A program made the translations under genes and the position numbers. From an uncultured Acidimicrobiaceae bacterium (GTDB lineage: Bacteria > Actinomycetota > Acidimicrobiia > Acidimicrobiales > Ilumatobacteraceae), in assembly GCA_903934195.1 (NCBI GenBank), contig CAIZMV010000205.1, positions 1 through 32,337 on the forward strand: a stretch of 32,337 nt of DNA, read 5' to 3'. Of this stretch, positions 14,648-25,726 are shown piece by piece. The notes beneath the pieces are model-generated. The model saw nothing but the letters and a program-made list of their open reading frames with translations. It was not told where the DNA came from and ran no database searches. How positions within the stretch are numbered: position 1 is the first letter of the stretch; the number at the start of each line of letters is the position of its first letter.

Positions 14648-16047
14648 TTCAAATCTCCTGGGCTTGCGAAGTGTCCGGCAACAGCGGTTGCTGCAGCAAC
14701 GGCGGGCGAGACAAGGTGTGTGCGGCCACCGCGACCTTGACGTCCCTCAAAGTTTCTGTTGCTTGTGCTGGCGGCGCGCTCGCCTGGTGCCAACTTGTCA
14801 GGGTTCATCGCGAGACACATACTGCATCCTGGTTCACGAAAGTCAACACCAGCTGCGATCAGAATTTTGTCGAGACCTTCGGCGATTGCTTGGTTTCGCA
14901 CGGCATGACTGCCGGGAACAACCATTGCGCGCTTCACGGTGACAGTGCGACCTTTGAATACTGCAGCTGCTGCGCGAATGTCTTCGATACGGCCATTGGT
15001 GCATGAACCAATGAACACAGTGTCAACAGGAACATCACGCATATTCATACCGGCAGTAAGCCCCATGTATTCAAGTGCGCGGCTAATTGTGTTTGCACTT
15101 GTTTCATCAGGTGCATCTGCTGGCGACGGAATGATTCCGTTGATGGGAAGTACTTGAGCGGGGTTTGTTCCCCAACTGACATGTGGAGACAACGTTGCTG
15201 CGTCGATGACGACTTCAACATCAAACTGTGCGCCGTCGTCTGTGCGAAGGTCCTTCCATGCTGCGACTGCTGCATCCCAATCGGCACCCTTCGGTGCATG
15301 TTCACGACCTTTGAGGTACTCAAATGTCGTTTCGTCTGGTGCAATAAGGCCAGCCTTTGCGCCTGCTTCGATACTCATGTTGCAGACCGTCATGCGGCCT
15401 TCCATTGAGAGGGCACGAATAGCGGAACCGCGGTATTCAATGACGTGGCCGATGCCGCCACCAGTTCCGATCTTGCCGATGATGGCAAGGATGATGTCTT
15501 TAGCGGTAACGCCTTCTGGTGCATCGCCTTCCACAGTGATGGACATCCACTTTGGACGTGACTGAGGAAGAGTCTGTGTTGCAAGAACGTGTTCCACTTC
15601 GCTGGTGCCGATTCCGAATGCAAGTGCACCGAAAGCGCCGTGAGTAGCAGTGTGGCTATCTCCACAAACAATCGTCATGCCAGGAAGAGTGCGGCCTTGT
15701 TCAGGTCCGATGACATGAACGATTCCCTGATTCGGGTCTCCCATTGGAAACAGTGTGAATCCGTATTCCGCTGCGTTGTCGCGAAGTACTTGCACTTGCT
15801 TTGCTGAGATTGGATCTGCAATTGGCAAATGGATATCAGCTGTCGGAACGTTGTGGTCTTCAGTTGCAACAGTGAGGTCAGGACGGCGCAGTGGGCGACC
15901 TGTCAGGCGTAAGCCGTCAAATGCCTGAGGGCTTGTTACTTCATGAACAAGGTGAAGGTCGATGTAGAGCAGGTCTGCATCTCCTGCAGCGCTGTGAACA
16001 ACATGTTGGTCCCATACTTTTTGCGCAAGGGTCATTGGATTCGACAT
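14644..16047 (-). CDS. leuC: 3-isopropylmalate dehydratase large subunit
   Basis: [70 protein letters not shown]; overlaps leuD start. Confidence 0.97.
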   Translation of the reverse strand: MSNPMTLAQKVWDQHVVHSAAGDADLLYIDLHLVHEVTSPQAFDGLRLTGRPLRRPDLTVATEDHNVPTADIHLPIADPISAKQVQVLRDNAAEYGFTLFPMGDPNQGIVHVIGPEQGRTLPGMTIVCGDSHTATHGAFGALAFGIGTSEVEHVLATQTLPQSRPKWMSITVEGDAPEGVTAKDIILAIIGKIGTGGGIGHVIEYRGSAIRALSMEGRMTVCNMSIEAGAKAGLIAPDETTFEYLKGREHAPKGADWDAAVAAWKDLRTDDGAQFDVEVVIDAATLSPHVSWGTNPAQVLPINGIIPSPADAPDETSANTISRALEYMGLTAGMNMRDVPVDTVFIGSCTNGRIEDIRAAAAVFKGRTVTVKRAMVVPGSHAVRNQAIAEGLDKILIAAGVDFREPGCSMCLAMNPDKLAPGERAASTSNRNFEGRQGRGGRTHLVSPAVAAATAVAGHFASPGDLK

Positions 16048-16063
16048 AGGGGTTCCTTTCGGA

Positions 16064-16080
16064 ATCTCAATATATGGGAT
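16064..16080. promoter_or_regulatory. Imperfect palindrome between leuC and the IclR gene, candidate operator
   Basis: ATCTCA-ATATA-TGGGAT (5 of 6 arm positions complementary) in the 47-bp divergent intergenic region. Confidence 0.45.
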
Positions 16081-16094
16081 ACACTTCCCAACTA

Positions 16095-16745
16095 ATGGAC
16101 AGCGTATCAGGAGTCGGAGTTCTCGACAAGGCCTTTGTGGTGATGAATGCGCTTGTCACGCGCCCACTGAGTTTGGCTGAAGTAATTGATGCGACAGATA
16201 TTCCACGAGCAACATGTCATCGTCTTTTGTCTGCCCTCGAACATCATGGTGCTGTGCGTCGCAATAACGACGGTTTGTATTGTCTCGGCCCAACCCTTCT
16301 TGGTCTCGGTAGGGGTGCTGCAGTTCAGTTTCCATTCTTGGAGAGAGCACGTGAAGTTGCAACGGAACTACGTGATCGCACAGGTGAAAGCGTTCAGGTT
16401 TTTATTGCAGAAACAGACGGGCGACGATGTGTGGTGTCGCTCGAGTCTCCAAATGGTTTGCGTTGGATTGTGCCAGAAGGTGCATTGTTTCCCTTGACAC
16501 GTGGATCAGCCGGTCGTGTGCTCACAGGCTCACGCCTTAGTGCGGCCGGCTGGATTGAATCAGTCGAAGAACGCGTGAAAGGTGTTGCGTCGGTGAGTGC
16601 TCCGATAATTGATATCGATGGCACAGTGATTGCTGCAGTGTCCATATCAGGGCCGCTTGAACGCATGAGCACAAGTCCTGGGGCAAAATTTGGCGCCATT
16701 GTTGTTCGGGGTGCAAAAACTTTGTCAGATTTTTTGGCTTCGTAA
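16095..16745 (+). CDS. IclR-family transcriptional regulator (LtbR/NdgR-like), divergent from leuCD
   Basis: [56 protein letters not shown] wHTH; ligand domain ...GSAGRVLTG. Start at 16095 preferred: TACACT lies 9 nt upstream and the ORF-track ATG at 16074 falls inside the palindrome. Confidence 0.9.
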   Translation: MDSVSGVGVLDKAFVVMNALVTRPLSLAEVIDATDIPRATCHRLLSALEHHGAVRRNNDGLYCLGPTLLGLGRGAAVQFPFLERAREVATELRDRTGESVQVFIAETDGRRCVVSLESPNGLRWIVPEGALFPLTRGSAGRVLTGSRLSAAGWIESVEERVKGVASVSAPIIDIDGTVIAAVSISGPLERMSTSPGAKFGAIVVRGAKTLSDFLAS

Positions 16746-16753
16746 TTGCCAAG

Positions 16754-16773
16754 GTGTGGAGACGGATCCACAC
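16754..16773. repeat. Inverted repeat / hairpin after the IclR gene
   Basis: GTGTGGA-gacgga-TCCACAC, perfect 7-bp arms, no T-tract. Confidence 0.6.
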
Positions 16774-16782
16774 ATTGCAATT

Positions 16783-17283
16783 ATGGATACAGAACTACCA
16801 GAACCAATTCACGGCCTTCCTGACATCACAGATGTAGCGGTGGGCGTGGAAGAGAAATTGCACACCATGATCGATTCATTTGAATTACCTGGTGCTCGTT
16901 TGTATGGCGTGAACTGTGCATCACGACCAACATCTGAACCAAACATGTGCTTATTGGCACAGCATCCAGATGTCTATGAACTTCTCGATGCGCCGTCGAG
17001 TGCCCTAGCCCGAATGTTTGATGCAGCAGCGGTGGTGACAACAGGTTGGGCTGCACCCTTGCGACCTGATGGCACTATCGAGGGTGCGCCTAGCGAACAT
17101 GCACTGCGAAGGCGTGTACGTCTGGTTGTAGTGGTTGCAGATAACGGAGTGGCCAGTGCCTTGCGGTTTGCTGATGAGCCAGATGAGGTGGTGACAGACC
17201 CGGGTTCGGCAACGGGCTCACTTGCAGAAGCGATTACTCGTTTCTGGTTTGATCCACCCATTACGTTGGCAGCAAACTCATAG
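16783..17283 (+). CDS. Conserved-type hypothetical protein
   Basis: MDTELPEPIHGLPDITDVAVGVEEKLHTMIDSFELPG...; start assigned after leuR stop. Confidence 0.65.
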   Translation: MDTELPEPIHGLPDITDVAVGVEEKLHTMIDSFELPGARLYGVNCASRPTSEPNMCLLAQHPDVYELLDAPSSALARMFDAAAVVTTGWAAPLRPDGTIEGAPSEHALRRRVRLVVVVADNGVASALRFADEPDEVVTDPGSATGSLAEAITRFWFDPPITLAANS

Positions 17284-17341
17284 AGAACGTGCGCCGTTTC
17301 ACAAGGGCGCAATTACGTAAAGTGCCTCCTAACCTTGATGC

Positions 17342-18316
17342 GTGACCGAGTACAGCACAGCATGGGCCGAACGAATCAGGACATTGGCGGCCGAAAAGGA
17401 CGCAGTCATTCTGGCGCACAACTATCAAGTTCCAGAGATTCAAGATGTTGCTCACCACGTTGGTGACTCGCTAGCTCTCTCGCGTATCGCTGCAACAGTT
17501 CCACAGTCGACCATCATTTTCTGTGGCGTTCATTTCATGGCAGAGACCGCAAAGATTTTGTCGTACGACAAGACAATTCTTATTCCAGATGAACGAGCTG
17601 GTTGTTCATTGGCTGACACCATCACCGCAGATCAATTGCGTGAGTGGAAGGCACAACACCCTGGCGCAGTTGTCGTTAGTTATGTCAACACCACAGCTGC
17701 AGTAAAAGCAGAGACTGATATTTGCTGTACCAGTTCAAACGCCGTGGAAGTTGTTGCATCGATTCCAGCAGATACGCCCATCTTGTTTTGCCCTGATCAA
17801 TTTCTTGGAGCACACGTACAACGCCAAACAAAGCGAACCAACATGCACATATGGATGGGTGAGTGCCACGTTCACGCTGGCATCAATGGTCAAGATTTGA
17901 AGTCAATGGTTGAAGCTGAACCAGATGCAGAACTTTTTGTGCACCCAGAATGCGGATGTGCAACGAGCGCTCTGTACTTGGCAAGCGAAGGTGTGGTGCC
18001 AGCAGAACGCACACACATTCTTTCCACGGGCGCAATGTTGGATGCAGCTCGCACAACAAAAGCACGAAAAGTTCTTGTCGCTACAGAGACCGGAATGCTT
18101 CACCAATTGCGCAAAGTGAATGTGACGACAGAATTCCAAGCAGTCAATCGGGCAGCTGTGTGCAAATACATGAAGATGATTACGCCTGAAAAACTAGAGC
18201 ATTCCTTAATGCATGGAAATGACGTAGTTGATATTCCACGTGACATTGCAGACAAAGCACGCCTGTCGGTTGAACGCATGATTGCAATTGGCACACCTTC
18301 TCGTGTCGGCGAATAA
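17342..18316 (+). CDS. nadA: Quinolinate synthase A
   Basis: [60 protein letters not shown] start. Confidence 0.97.
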   Translation: MTEYSTAWAERIRTLAAEKDAVILAHNYQVPEIQDVAHHVGDSLALSRIAATVPQSTIIFCGVHFMAETAKILSYDKTILIPDERAGCSLADTITADQLREWKAQHPGAVVVSYVNTTAAVKAETDICCTSSNAVEVVASIPADTPILFCPDQFLGAHVQRQTKRTNMHIWMGECHVHAGINGQDLKSMVEAEPDAELFVHPECGCATSALYLASEGVVPAERTHILSTGAMLDAARTTKARKVLVATETGMLHQLRKVNVTTEFQAVNRAAVCKYMKMITPEKLEHSLMHGNDVVDIPRDIADKARLSVERMIAIGTPSRVGE

Positions 18317-19940
18317 TCACGTTCCCAGTCAACTGGCAGCTCCCGAACCAACATGGTCGGTTGAGACCGATGTTGTAGTTCTTGGCTCTGGTGCTGCCGG
18401 ATTATCAGCGGCACTTGCAATGCGTCCGGTACGCGATGTTCTACTGATAACTAAAGACACTCTTGACGCTGGCAGTACAAACTGGGCACAAGGTGGTTTG
18501 GCAGCGGTACTTGACCCGAACGACTCCATTGAAAACCATGTGCAAGACACATTGGATGCTGGTGCTGGCCTATGCGATGAACAGGCTGTGCGTACTTTGG
18601 CGACTGAAGCACCGACTGCAATTCGTTACCTCATGGAACTAGGTGCGTCATTTGACCCTGGTCTACACGAAGGTGTTGCACTGACCCGCGAGGGTGGGCA
18701 TTCACACCGTCGCATCGTTCATGCAGGTGGCGACCAGTCGGGTGCAGAAGTGCAACGCACCCTTGATGAATCAGTGCGTATGGCCGGCGTGCACGTAGTT
18801 GAACGAGCATTTGGTCTTGATCTTGTAATTGGCCGCACCTCTGAAGGAACTCGTGCAGTCACCGGAGTAAAAGTCGCAATGCTCGACAGCAGTGGTGGCG
18901 TGCAAAGTGTCGGCATTGTCAATGCTCGTGCAGTCATTGTTGCCACCGGTGGTTATGGGCAGGTGTACGCATCAACTTCAAACCCATCTGCAGTAACGGG
19001 TGACGGAATTGCACTTGCTTTACGCGCTGGTTTAGAAGCAAGCGATCTTGAGTTCATTCAGTTTCACCCCACAGTTCTGTGGCGTGGAAGTGAAGCAACC
19101 GGTCAGCAAGCCTTAATCAGTGAAGCTGTACGTGGAGAAGGCGGCATTCTTCTTGATGCAGCCGGACAGCGAGTGATGAAGGGCGTGCACCCTCAAGAAG
19201 ATTTAGCGCCACGTGACATTGTCGCGGCTGCAATTAGTGAACGCATGGCACAAGCCCCTGCAGGTGTTGATGACCATGTGTATCTGGATGCTCGACATAT
19301 CGAGAAATTCGAAGAGCGATTTCCTTCAATCACGGCCTCATGCCTCGATGCTGGCATCGACCCCCGAACTGAACTGATTCCTGTAGCCCCTGCTGCCCAT
19401 TACGTGTGTGGTGGAGTGAAAGCAACATTGAATGGCACTACTGCACTGCAAGGCTTGTATGTAGTTGGTGAAGCTGCCTGCACAGGTGTGCACGGAGCAA
19501 ACAGACTTGCATCAAACAGTCTTACTGAGGGTGTTGTTGCCGGTACCCGGGTTGGTCGAGCACTCAGTTGGTCGTTGCCACCAGTTGCAACACCCGACGA
19601 TGCCGAGACTCAGGGCGCACTGATTGATTCGTATCACCGCACAGCATTGCGATCAGCAATGTCGAAGTATGTAGGTGTGCTGCGAACTCCAGAGGGACTT
19701 AACTCTGCTTCACGAATCTTGAATACCTTGTCATCAAACATGTCAGCAACAGTCGTTCCAACTCGGAAAGCTTTTGAAGCAACGAACATGCTCACTATTG
19801 CAATGGCAGTAGTAGAAGCGGCAAAGACGCGTACTGAAAGTCGTGGATGCCATAGGCGCATAGATTTTGATGCTCCGAGCGATTCATGGAATCATCACTT
19901 GTCGTGCCACATTGTTGATGGTCAGATTGAGGTGAAGTAA
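18303..19940 (+). CDS. nadB: L-aspartate oxidase
   Basis: [20 protein letters not shown]-binding, [47 protein letters not shown]; overlaps nadA 3' end; exact start uncertain (18282 or 18303). Confidence 0.95.
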   Translation: MSANNHVPSQLAAPEPTWSVETDVVVLGSGAAGLSAALAMRPVRDVLLITKDTLDAGSTNWAQGGLAAVLDPNDSIENHVQDTLDAGAGLCDEQAVRTLATEAPTAIRYLMELGASFDPGLHEGVALTREGGHSHRRIVHAGGDQSGAEVQRTLDESVRMAGVHVVERAFGLDLVIGRTSEGTRAVTGVKVAMLDSSGGVQSVGIVNARAVIVATGGYGQVYASTSNPSAVTGDGIALALRAGLEASDLEFIQFHPTVLWRGSEATGQQALISEAVRGEGGILLDAAGQRVMKGVHPQEDLAPRDIVAAAISERMAQAPAGVDDHVYLDARHIEKFEERFPSITASCLDAGIDPRTELIPVAPAAHYVCGGVKATLNGTTALQGLYVVGEAACTGVHGANRLASNSLTEGVVAGTRVGRALSWSLPPVATPDDAETQGALIDSYHRTALRSAMSKYVGVLRTPEGLNSASRILNTLSSNMSATVVPTRKAFEATNMLTIAMAVVEAAKTRTESRGCHRRIDFDAPSDSWNHHLSCHIVDGQIEVK

Positions 19941-20860
19941 TGGACATGTATTCACTGACAACAGAAACTGGTGCATTACTGGTTGCTGGTGGTTTGAACC
20001 CGATGTACATCGAAGATGTCATTGAGAACACAATCTTGGAAGATCTCGATGGTGGTATTGATGTCACGTCGGTAGCCACTGTTCCGTTTGAACAGCGCAG
20101 TATTGCCACATTCGGAACAAGGGCTGATGGCTGTGTTTCTGGTTTGGTCATCGCAGCCGCTGTAGTTGAAATGGTGTGTGGCCCGCATGCGAGTTCTATT
20201 GATTATCTCCATAACGATGGTGAACGAGTGCACGCCGGCGAAGTTCTGATGAAAGTGGTGGCACCAACCCAGTTGTTGTTGACAGCCGAGCGCACAGCAC
20301 TGAATCTGCTGTGCCATTTGTCGGGTATTGCTACGGCTACTGCTTCTTGGGTAGATGCAGTTGCAGGCACTGGCGCAATCATTCGCGACACACGCAAGAC
20401 AACGCCTGGCCTACGTGCGCTTGAGAAATATGCAGTGCGTTGCGGAGGCGGGCAAAACCATCGAATGAGCCTTAGTGATGCTGCTCTCGTGAAAGATAAC
20501 CACATTGTTGCCGCGGGTGGAGTTGCTGAAGCTTTTGCCAAGGTGCGCGCACTTGCAGATTCCTTGCCAATAGAAATTGAAGTGGACACTCTTGAACAAC
20601 TGCAAGTCGCACTAGATGCAGGCGCCAATGTTGTGTTGCTTGACAATATGCCACCTGCCGTTATGAAAGAGGCCGTGGCCATTTCGCAACGGCACACCGC
20701 AAGTACTGGCCACGCCGTGCTGTTGGAAGCTAGTGGTGGTCTAACTCTTGGCACTGCTCGAGCAGTTGCAGAAACGGGTGTTCATTTCATCAGTGTTGGC
20801 GGACTGACTCATTCATCGCCAATTCTTGATGTTGGTCTAGACCTTCAAACGATTGTTTAG
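19940..20860 (+). CDS. nadC: Nicotinate-nucleotide pyrophosphorylase (carboxylating)
   Basis: EDLDGGIDVTS, RTALNLLCHLSGIATATA, DTRKTTPGLRALEKYAVRCGGGQNHRMSLSDAALVKDNH; ATG overlaps nadB stop (taATG). Confidence 0.97.
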   Translation: MDMYSLTTETGALLVAGGLNPMYIEDVIENTILEDLDGGIDVTSVATVPFEQRSIATFGTRADGCVSGLVIAAAVVEMVCGPHASSIDYLHNDGERVHAGEVLMKVVAPTQLLLTAERTALNLLCHLSGIATATASWVDAVAGTGAIIRDTRKTTPGLRALEKYAVRCGGGQNHRMSLSDAALVKDNHIVAAGGVAEAFAKVRALADSLPIEIEVDTLEQLQVALDAGANVVLLDNMPPAVMKEAVAISQRHTASTGHAVLLEASGGLTLGTARAVAETGVHFISVGGLTHSSPILDVGLDLQTIV

Positions 20861-22236
20861 TCGCGCGCCGCAAGCCACTTGGCTTCAGCTTCTCCCATGG
20901 GGGTAGATGCTGCGGCATTGGTCATTGGCCACAGTTCTTCAGAAATACGTCGGTAATTGCCACTGGAACGCAGTTGACCAAGGAGTGCGTATAGACCCAA
21001 GTTAATGCGTTGGATAAACACGAAGGACTTCGGCACCGTTGCGTATTGAGCAATTGCTGACGTTCGATCAAATGTATGGCGCACGATTGAAGTTGCATAT
21101 GCACCAGACCACTCCATAACGCGTGATTCACGTACTGGCTCATAGAAGTGCGAGAAGTACTCTCCACATTCCTCTGTAGTGAAAGGTGCATCAAGTTGCA
21201 ACATGCCTGCATCTTCAATCACGCGTCGGTACACATCCATGTCGTCGTCGATAACGGCTGCCTTCACCATTGACTGAAACATCAACATTTCATCCTGAGT
21301 GAAGTGCTTGATGAGACCAAAGTCAAGGAACGTAACTCTGCCGTCTCCGTGAAAGATGTAATTGCCCGGGTGTGGGTCGCCATTGAACGCGCGGAATCTA
21401 TACAAGCTACGAAAGACAAATCTAAAGATTGCTTCACCTGCCATATCGCGTTGTTCTTGCGACCATTCACATACCTCAGCAAAGGTATGACCGGTTACCA
21501 ATTCCGTAATCAGAATGTTCTTGGTGGAATATTCGTGCAGAACTTCGGGGACATGAATGAACGGATGGTTTCTATAAAAGTCCGCGAACATCTGCTGGTT
21601 TGCAGCTTCGTTTTTATAGTCCAGTTCTTCTCGAAGGCGGTCTTTGATTTCAGCCACCATGTCTTCAGGGTTTAGTGACTTGAATCCGAATGCAAGCATC
21701 GCGCCCAACAGATCTGCCGTGCGTAAGTCAGAATCAATTGCTTCTCCGACACCGGGGTATTGCACCTTTACGGCCACAGCTTTTTCAGTGCCATCCTTGA
21801 GGCGGATAATTGCACGGTGTACTTGACCAATAGATGCCGAAGCGATTGGTTCATCATCAAACTCAACAAAGATGTCCTTTATTGAGCGACCCAGTTCACG
21901 TTCGATTTCAATGTGAACTAATTCCACAGCCATTGGGGGAGCGTTCGATTGCAATTGCGATAAGGCGATGCGCATTGGTTCTGGTAGTCCGTCGTCAAGG
22001 TAACTAGCCATTTGGCCCACCTTCATCAGTGCGCCCTTCATGTTGCCTAGTTCATCTGCTACCTGTTGTGCAGATTTCAATTCTCGTGAACGTGACAATT
22101 GTTCTTTGCGCTCTGCACCAGCAAACACTTTTCGCGCTGAGGTTCCGGCATGGCCAAGGCCTACGCGAGCACCGAGACGAAGTAGCCGACTGTTACGTCG
22201 CCAACGCGAGCGAAGTTGAATTGCTTTTGAGCTCAT
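20857..22236 (-). CDS. ABC1/ADCK/UbiB-family atypical kinase
   Basis: GALMKVGQMASYLDDGLP (KxGQ), EELDYKNEAANQQMF, GDPHPGNYIFHGDGRVTFLDFGLIKHF. Confidence 0.93.
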   Translation of the reverse strand: MSSKAIQLRSRWRRNSRLLRLGARVGLGHAGTSARKVFAGAERKEQLSRSRELKSAQQVADELGNMKGALMKVGQMASYLDDGLPEPMRIALSQLQSNAPPMAVELVHIEIERELGRSIKDIFVEFDDEPIASASIGQVHRAIIRLKDGTEKAVAVKVQYPGVGEAIDSDLRTADLLGAMLAFGFKSLNPEDMVAEIKDRLREELDYKNEAANQQMFADFYRNHPFIHVPEVLHEYSTKNILITELVTGHTFAEVCEWSQEQRDMAGEAIFRFVFRSLYRFRAFNGDPHPGNYIFHGDGRVTFLDFGLIKHFTQDEMLMFQSMVKAAVIDDDMDVYRRVIEDAGMLQLDAPFTTEECGEYFSHFYEPVRESRVMEWSGAYATSIVRHTFDRTSAIAQYATVPKSFVFIQRINLGLYALLGQLRSSGNYRRISEELWPMTNAAASTPMGEAEAKWLAARD

Positions 22237-23084
22237 ATTTCTCCCAGAATTCCTGATTTGTTGAGCGCATCATGGTGAACTGCAAGGCACGCATTGACAA
22301 GCAACGGTACAAATTCAGAAGACCGTGCATAGACGGCATCGTGGTTTCCAGAGATCTCAAAAACATGGGTGTCTGGAATCAGGCGCGCAAGTGTTTGTTG
22401 ACGTCGTGGGGAAACAACTTGATCTTCAGTAGTGATGACAACTGAAGTGGGTACATCTATTTCTGAAAGCCATTTGCGAGAATCAAAATGACCAAGTGCT
22501 GAACCGGCTTCAAGAATGCTGCGCCAGTCGTGGCTAGCAATCTGTTGAGCAGCCCACGGTTCCCATGTCATGGTCTTGCGAGACAAATACATGCGTTCGC
22601 TGATTGCTTGTTGAATTGAAGGGGGAGTGATGCGAGCAAGGCCGCCAATTCCGGTGAGCAAGGAGAACATGAATCGTTCTTGGGGCGACGTAACCCAGTG
22701 GCCCGCAGTAGCTGCAAGAACCAAACCACGTACGCGATGCTCGTGACGTTTCCACATGAGTTGGGCAATGGTGCCACCCATTGAGTAACCGACAGGAATG
22801 AATGTTGCAATTCCTAATTGATCCATCAGTGATGCAACATCGTCTGCGCAATCAGAGAGACGAAATGACTGTGAAGACCTGATGCCTCTGCCATGTCCTC
22901 GATGGTCAAGAGCAATGACGCGAAAGTGTTTGCCCAGTTCTTCGTAACACATGTAGAAATTCAGATCAGCAGTAGCTGTCCAGCCGTGTAGCAACACAAC
23001 AGTTGGTGCTCCGACTGGACCAACTATCTCTCGATAGAACGTGGTGCCTCGACCGGGAAGTGACAACGAGTTGCCGGGGGGCAA
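22233..23084 (-). CDS. Alpha/beta hydrolase
   Basis: VVLLHGWTATADLN, DHRGHGRG, nucleophile elbow GYSMGGTIAQ, C-terminal GNHDAVYAR; TTG start likely. Confidence 0.87.
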   Translation of the reverse strand: MPPGNSLSLPGRGTTFYREIVGPVGAPTVVLLHGWTATADLNFYMCYEELGKHFRVIALDHRGHGRGIRSSQSFRLSDCADDVASLMDQLGIATFIPVGYSMGGTIAQLMWKRHEHRVRGLVLAATAGHWVTSPQERFMFSLLTGIGGLARITPPSIQQAISERMYLSRKTMTWEPWAAQQIASHDWRSILEAGSALGHFDSRKWLSEIDVPTSVVITTEDQVVSPRRQQTLARLIPDTHVFEISGNHDAVYARSSEFVPLLVNACLAVHHDALNKSGILGEI

Positions 23085-23104
23085 AGATGGAATGGAATGA
23101 TCGC

Positions 23105-23584
23105 TCAGTTGGCAACCTTCATGACGGTGACAGAAATTTTCGCGCCGTTCTCGAGAGTGATGCTGACAAGGTCACCTTCTTTGTGGCCCAACAATGCAGA
23201 TCCAATAGGCGAGACAGGACTCATCACTTCTATGCCCTGCTCGGTGCGCTTTTCTTCAACGTGTCCAATGAGGTAGGTCTCGGCATCATCTTCGTCGTCG
23301 CCATCAAACAAAATGGTGACGCGTGAAAGGACACCGATTTCGCCAGCAGGGGGAGTAGTGGCAAGTTCAGATTCCGCGAGAATTGAAATCAGAAGGTTCT
23401 TGCGGTCATTGAACATGCCGTACTCGTCCTTGGCGGCGTGATAGTCGCCATTTTCCTTGAGGTCACCCATTTCACGGGCTCGGCCAATTTTGTCAGCCAC
23501 TTCTGGCAGGACTTCATGTTCGAGATGGGTGATTTCGGCCTCGAGCCGGGCATACGTCGCTTTAGATAGTTGGTGCTTTGCCAT
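23105..23584 (-). CDS. greA: Transcription elongation factor GreA
   Basis: [61 protein letters not shown]...ALLGHKEGD. Confidence 0.95.
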   Translation of the reverse strand: MAKHQLSKATYARLEAEITHLEHEVLPEVADKIGRAREMGDLKENGDYHAAKDEYGMFNDRKNLLISILAESELATTPPAGEIGVLSRVTILFDGDDEDDAETYLIGHVEEKRTEQGIEVMSPVSPIGSALLGHKEGDLVSITLENGAKISVTVMKVAN

Positions 23585-23588
23585 GAGG

Positions 23589-23609
23589 AGAAGGCTACCT
23601 GTGCCTTCT
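23589..23609. promoter_or_regulatory. Inverted repeat in 39-bp divergent greA/leuB spacer
   Basis: AGAAGGC-tacctgt-GCCTTCT, perfect 7-bp arms, overlapping both candidate -10 hexamers. Confidence 0.5.
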
Positions 23610-23623
23610 ACGATGGTCTCCTT

Positions 23624-24619
23624 ATGGCACATCGCATCGCACTCATTGGCGGAGACGGAATTGGTCCCGAAGTCACGGCTGAGGCCGTGAAGGTGGTGCG
23701 CGCCACAGGGGTGGCAATTGACACAACAGATTTCGACTTGGGCGGCATGCGCTACCTACGCGACGGTGAAATTCTGTCTGACGAGGTCCTGAACCAACTA
23801 CGAAATTTTGATGCCATTTTGTTGGGGGCTGTTGGTACGCCAGATGTTCCTCCCGGCATCATTGAGCGCGGGCTGCTTTTGAAGATGCGATTCGACCTCG
23901 ATCTCTATGTCAACCAACGTCCGTTTGTTGGCACTGCACCAGGCCATGTGACTCCTCATGACTTTGTTGTCATTCGTGAAAACACTGAAGGGCCGTATGT
24001 CGGTGAAGGCGGCGTTTTGCGTCGTGGCACACCACACGAAATCGCAACGCAGGGAAGTGTGAATACACGTCATGGTGTTGAACGGTGCATTCGGTATGCG
24101 TTTGAACTTGCTGCCAAGCGCGAACGTAAGCACGTCACGCTGGTACACAAAACAAATGTGCTCACATTTGCGGGTGATTTGTGGCAGCGCGCATTCAACG
24201 AAGTCGCAGCGCAGTTTCCTCAAGTTGGAACTGCCTACAACCATGTTGATGCTGCGTGTATCTACTTCGTTGAAGATCCGCATCGTTACGACGTCATTGT
24301 GACCGACAACTTGTTTGGTGACATCCTCACAGACCTCGGTGGGGCTGTCAGTGGCGGTATTGGTCTTGCATCATCAGCCAACCTGAACCCGTCACGTACT
24401 GGCCCCTCAATGTTCGAACCGTCCCATGGATCAGCGCCAGACATCGTGGGTACGGGCAAAGCAAACCCCACAGCAGCAATCCTGTCTGCGGCGCTCATGC
24501 TTGATTTCCTGAATGAATCAGCTGCTGCTGATCGCATTCGTGCAGCATGTGACACCGCGCCTACAGGCTCAACCGTCGACATTGGAAATGCCATCGCAGC
24601 AATCGTTGCAGGCAAGTAA
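23624..24619 (+). CDS. leuB: 3-isopropylmalate dehydrogenase
   Basis: [78 protein letters not shown]; start moved from ORF-track 23570. Confidence 0.95.
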   Translation: MAHRIALIGGDGIGPEVTAEAVKVVRATGVAIDTTDFDLGGMRYLRDGEILSDEVLNQLRNFDAILLGAVGTPDVPPGIIERGLLLKMRFDLDLYVNQRPFVGTAPGHVTPHDFVVIRENTEGPYVGEGGVLRRGTPHEIATQGSVNTRHGVERCIRYAFELAAKRERKHVTLVHKTNVLTFAGDLWQRAFNEVAAQFPQVGTAYNHVDAACIYFVEDPHRYDVIVTDNLFGDILTDLGGAVSGGIGLASSANLNPSRTGPSMFEPSHGSAPDIVGTGKANPTAAILSAALMLDFLNESAAADRIRAACDTAPTGSTVDIGNAIAAIVAGK

Positions 24620-24646
24620 TCTTTCACCACATCACTTAGGAGCAAT

Positions 24647-25564
24647 ATGCCTACTCTCGTACCAACACCAAAAATCTGGATGAACGGAACACTTGTCGAT
24701 TGGGACAAGGCTCAAGTGCATGTTCTGACACACACTCTTCATTACGGCACTGGCGTGTTCGAAGGAATTCGTGCGTATGAAACCTCTGAAGGTCCTGCTG
24801 TATTCCGTCTTACTGAACACATCAATCGTTTGTTCAAGAGCGCAAAAATTCTTGGAATGGAAATTCCGTACACACCTGAGCAATTGATTGCTGCTACTAA
24901 AGAAGTAGTTCGTTCAACAGGTCTACCGTCTTGCTACGTACGACCACTTGCGTATTACGGATACGGCGAAATGGGCCTTAACCCACTTCCGTGTGTTGTT
25001 GACGTTGCAATTGCATGCTGGCCATGGGGCGCATACTTGGGTGAAGATGCCTTAACAAAAGGCGTGCGCATGAAGATCTCTTCATGGACGCGTCTTGACC
25101 ACAACACCATGCCACCTGCAGCAAAAACAGTTGGTAACTACGTGAACTCATCACTCGCCAAAGTAGAAGCCCTTAAGGCCGGATACGACGAAGCAATCAT
25201 GTTGAACCAGCAAGGTTTTGTTAGTGAGTGCACCGGAGAAAACATTTTCGTTGTGCGTAATGGCGTCATCCTGACTCCGCCGCTTTCTGCAGGAGCACTT
25301 GAAGGCATCACGCAGAACTGCGTGGCTCAGATTGCAGCCGAGCTTGGATATGAAATGCGGGTGGAGAACATTGTCCGCTCAGACCTCTACATCGCTGAAG
25401 AGATTTTCTGCTGTGGAACAGCTGCTGAAGTCAGTGCCATTAACTCAGTCGACGACCGCGACGTGCCGTGCCCAGGGCCAATCACCACTGCAATTGCCGG
25501 GCGCTATGCCAAGGCAGTCCGCGGCCAGGTGCCTCACTACAAGCACTGGTGCGAACTGGCCTAA
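24647..25564 (+). CDS. ilvE: Branched-chain amino acid aminotransferase
   Basis: HTLHYGTGVFEGIRAYET, KTVGNYVNSSLAKVEALKAGYDEAIMLNQQGFVSECTGENIFVV; taggag RBS. Confidence 0.96.
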   Translation: MPTLVPTPKIWMNGTLVDWDKAQVHVLTHTLHYGTGVFEGIRAYETSEGPAVFRLTEHINRLFKSAKILGMEIPYTPEQLIAATKEVVRSTGLPSCYVRPLAYYGYGEMGLNPLPCVVDVAIACWPWGAYLGEDALTKGVRMKISSWTRLDHNTMPPAAKTVGNYVNSSLAKVEALKAGYDEAIMLNQQGFVSECTGENIFVVRNGVILTPPLSAGALEGITQNCVAQIAAELGYEMRVENIVRSDLYIAEEIFCCGTAAEVSAINSVDDRDVPCPGPITTAIAGRYAKAVRGQVPHYKHWCELA

Positions 25565-25595
25565 ATCGGACCCATCAATAAGTTGGGCCAGGGGG

Positions 25596-25625
25596 TTGAC
25601 GAATGGCCTGGGAAGGCGCAAGACT
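25596..25625 (+). promoter_or_regulatory. Candidate promoter for cimA leader (TTGACG, 18 bp, AAGACT)
   Basis: TTGACG at 25596-25601 and AAGACT at 25620-25625, the latter ending 6 nt before the leader peptide ATG. Confidence 0.5.
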
Positions 25626-25631
25626 GTACCC

Positions 25632-25697
25632 ATGTCAATCGCCAGCACTTCTCGCCGCCTCGCCGGCACAGCTGTCGCGATCATCATTATTCGTTAG
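25632..25697 (+). CDS. cimA leader peptide MSIASTSRRLAGTAVAIIIIR (four consecutive Ile codons)
   Basis: ATG...GTC GCG ATC ATC ATT ATT CGT TAG; followed by hairpin and terminator before cimA. Confidence 0.85.
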   Translation: MSIASTSRRLAGTAVAIIIIR

Positions 25698-25721
25698 CGC
25701 ACGCCGGTCTCCGACGTGCGC
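25697..25721 (+). promoter_or_regulatory. Hairpin abutting cimA leader peptide stop codon
   Basis: GCGCACG-c-CGG-tct-CCG-a-CGTGCGC. Confidence 0.75.
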
Positions 25722-25726
25722 GTTCC

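Noticed and set aside
15206-15565. Plus-strand ORFs within leuC
   Set aside because: Antisense to well-conserved leuC coding sequence.
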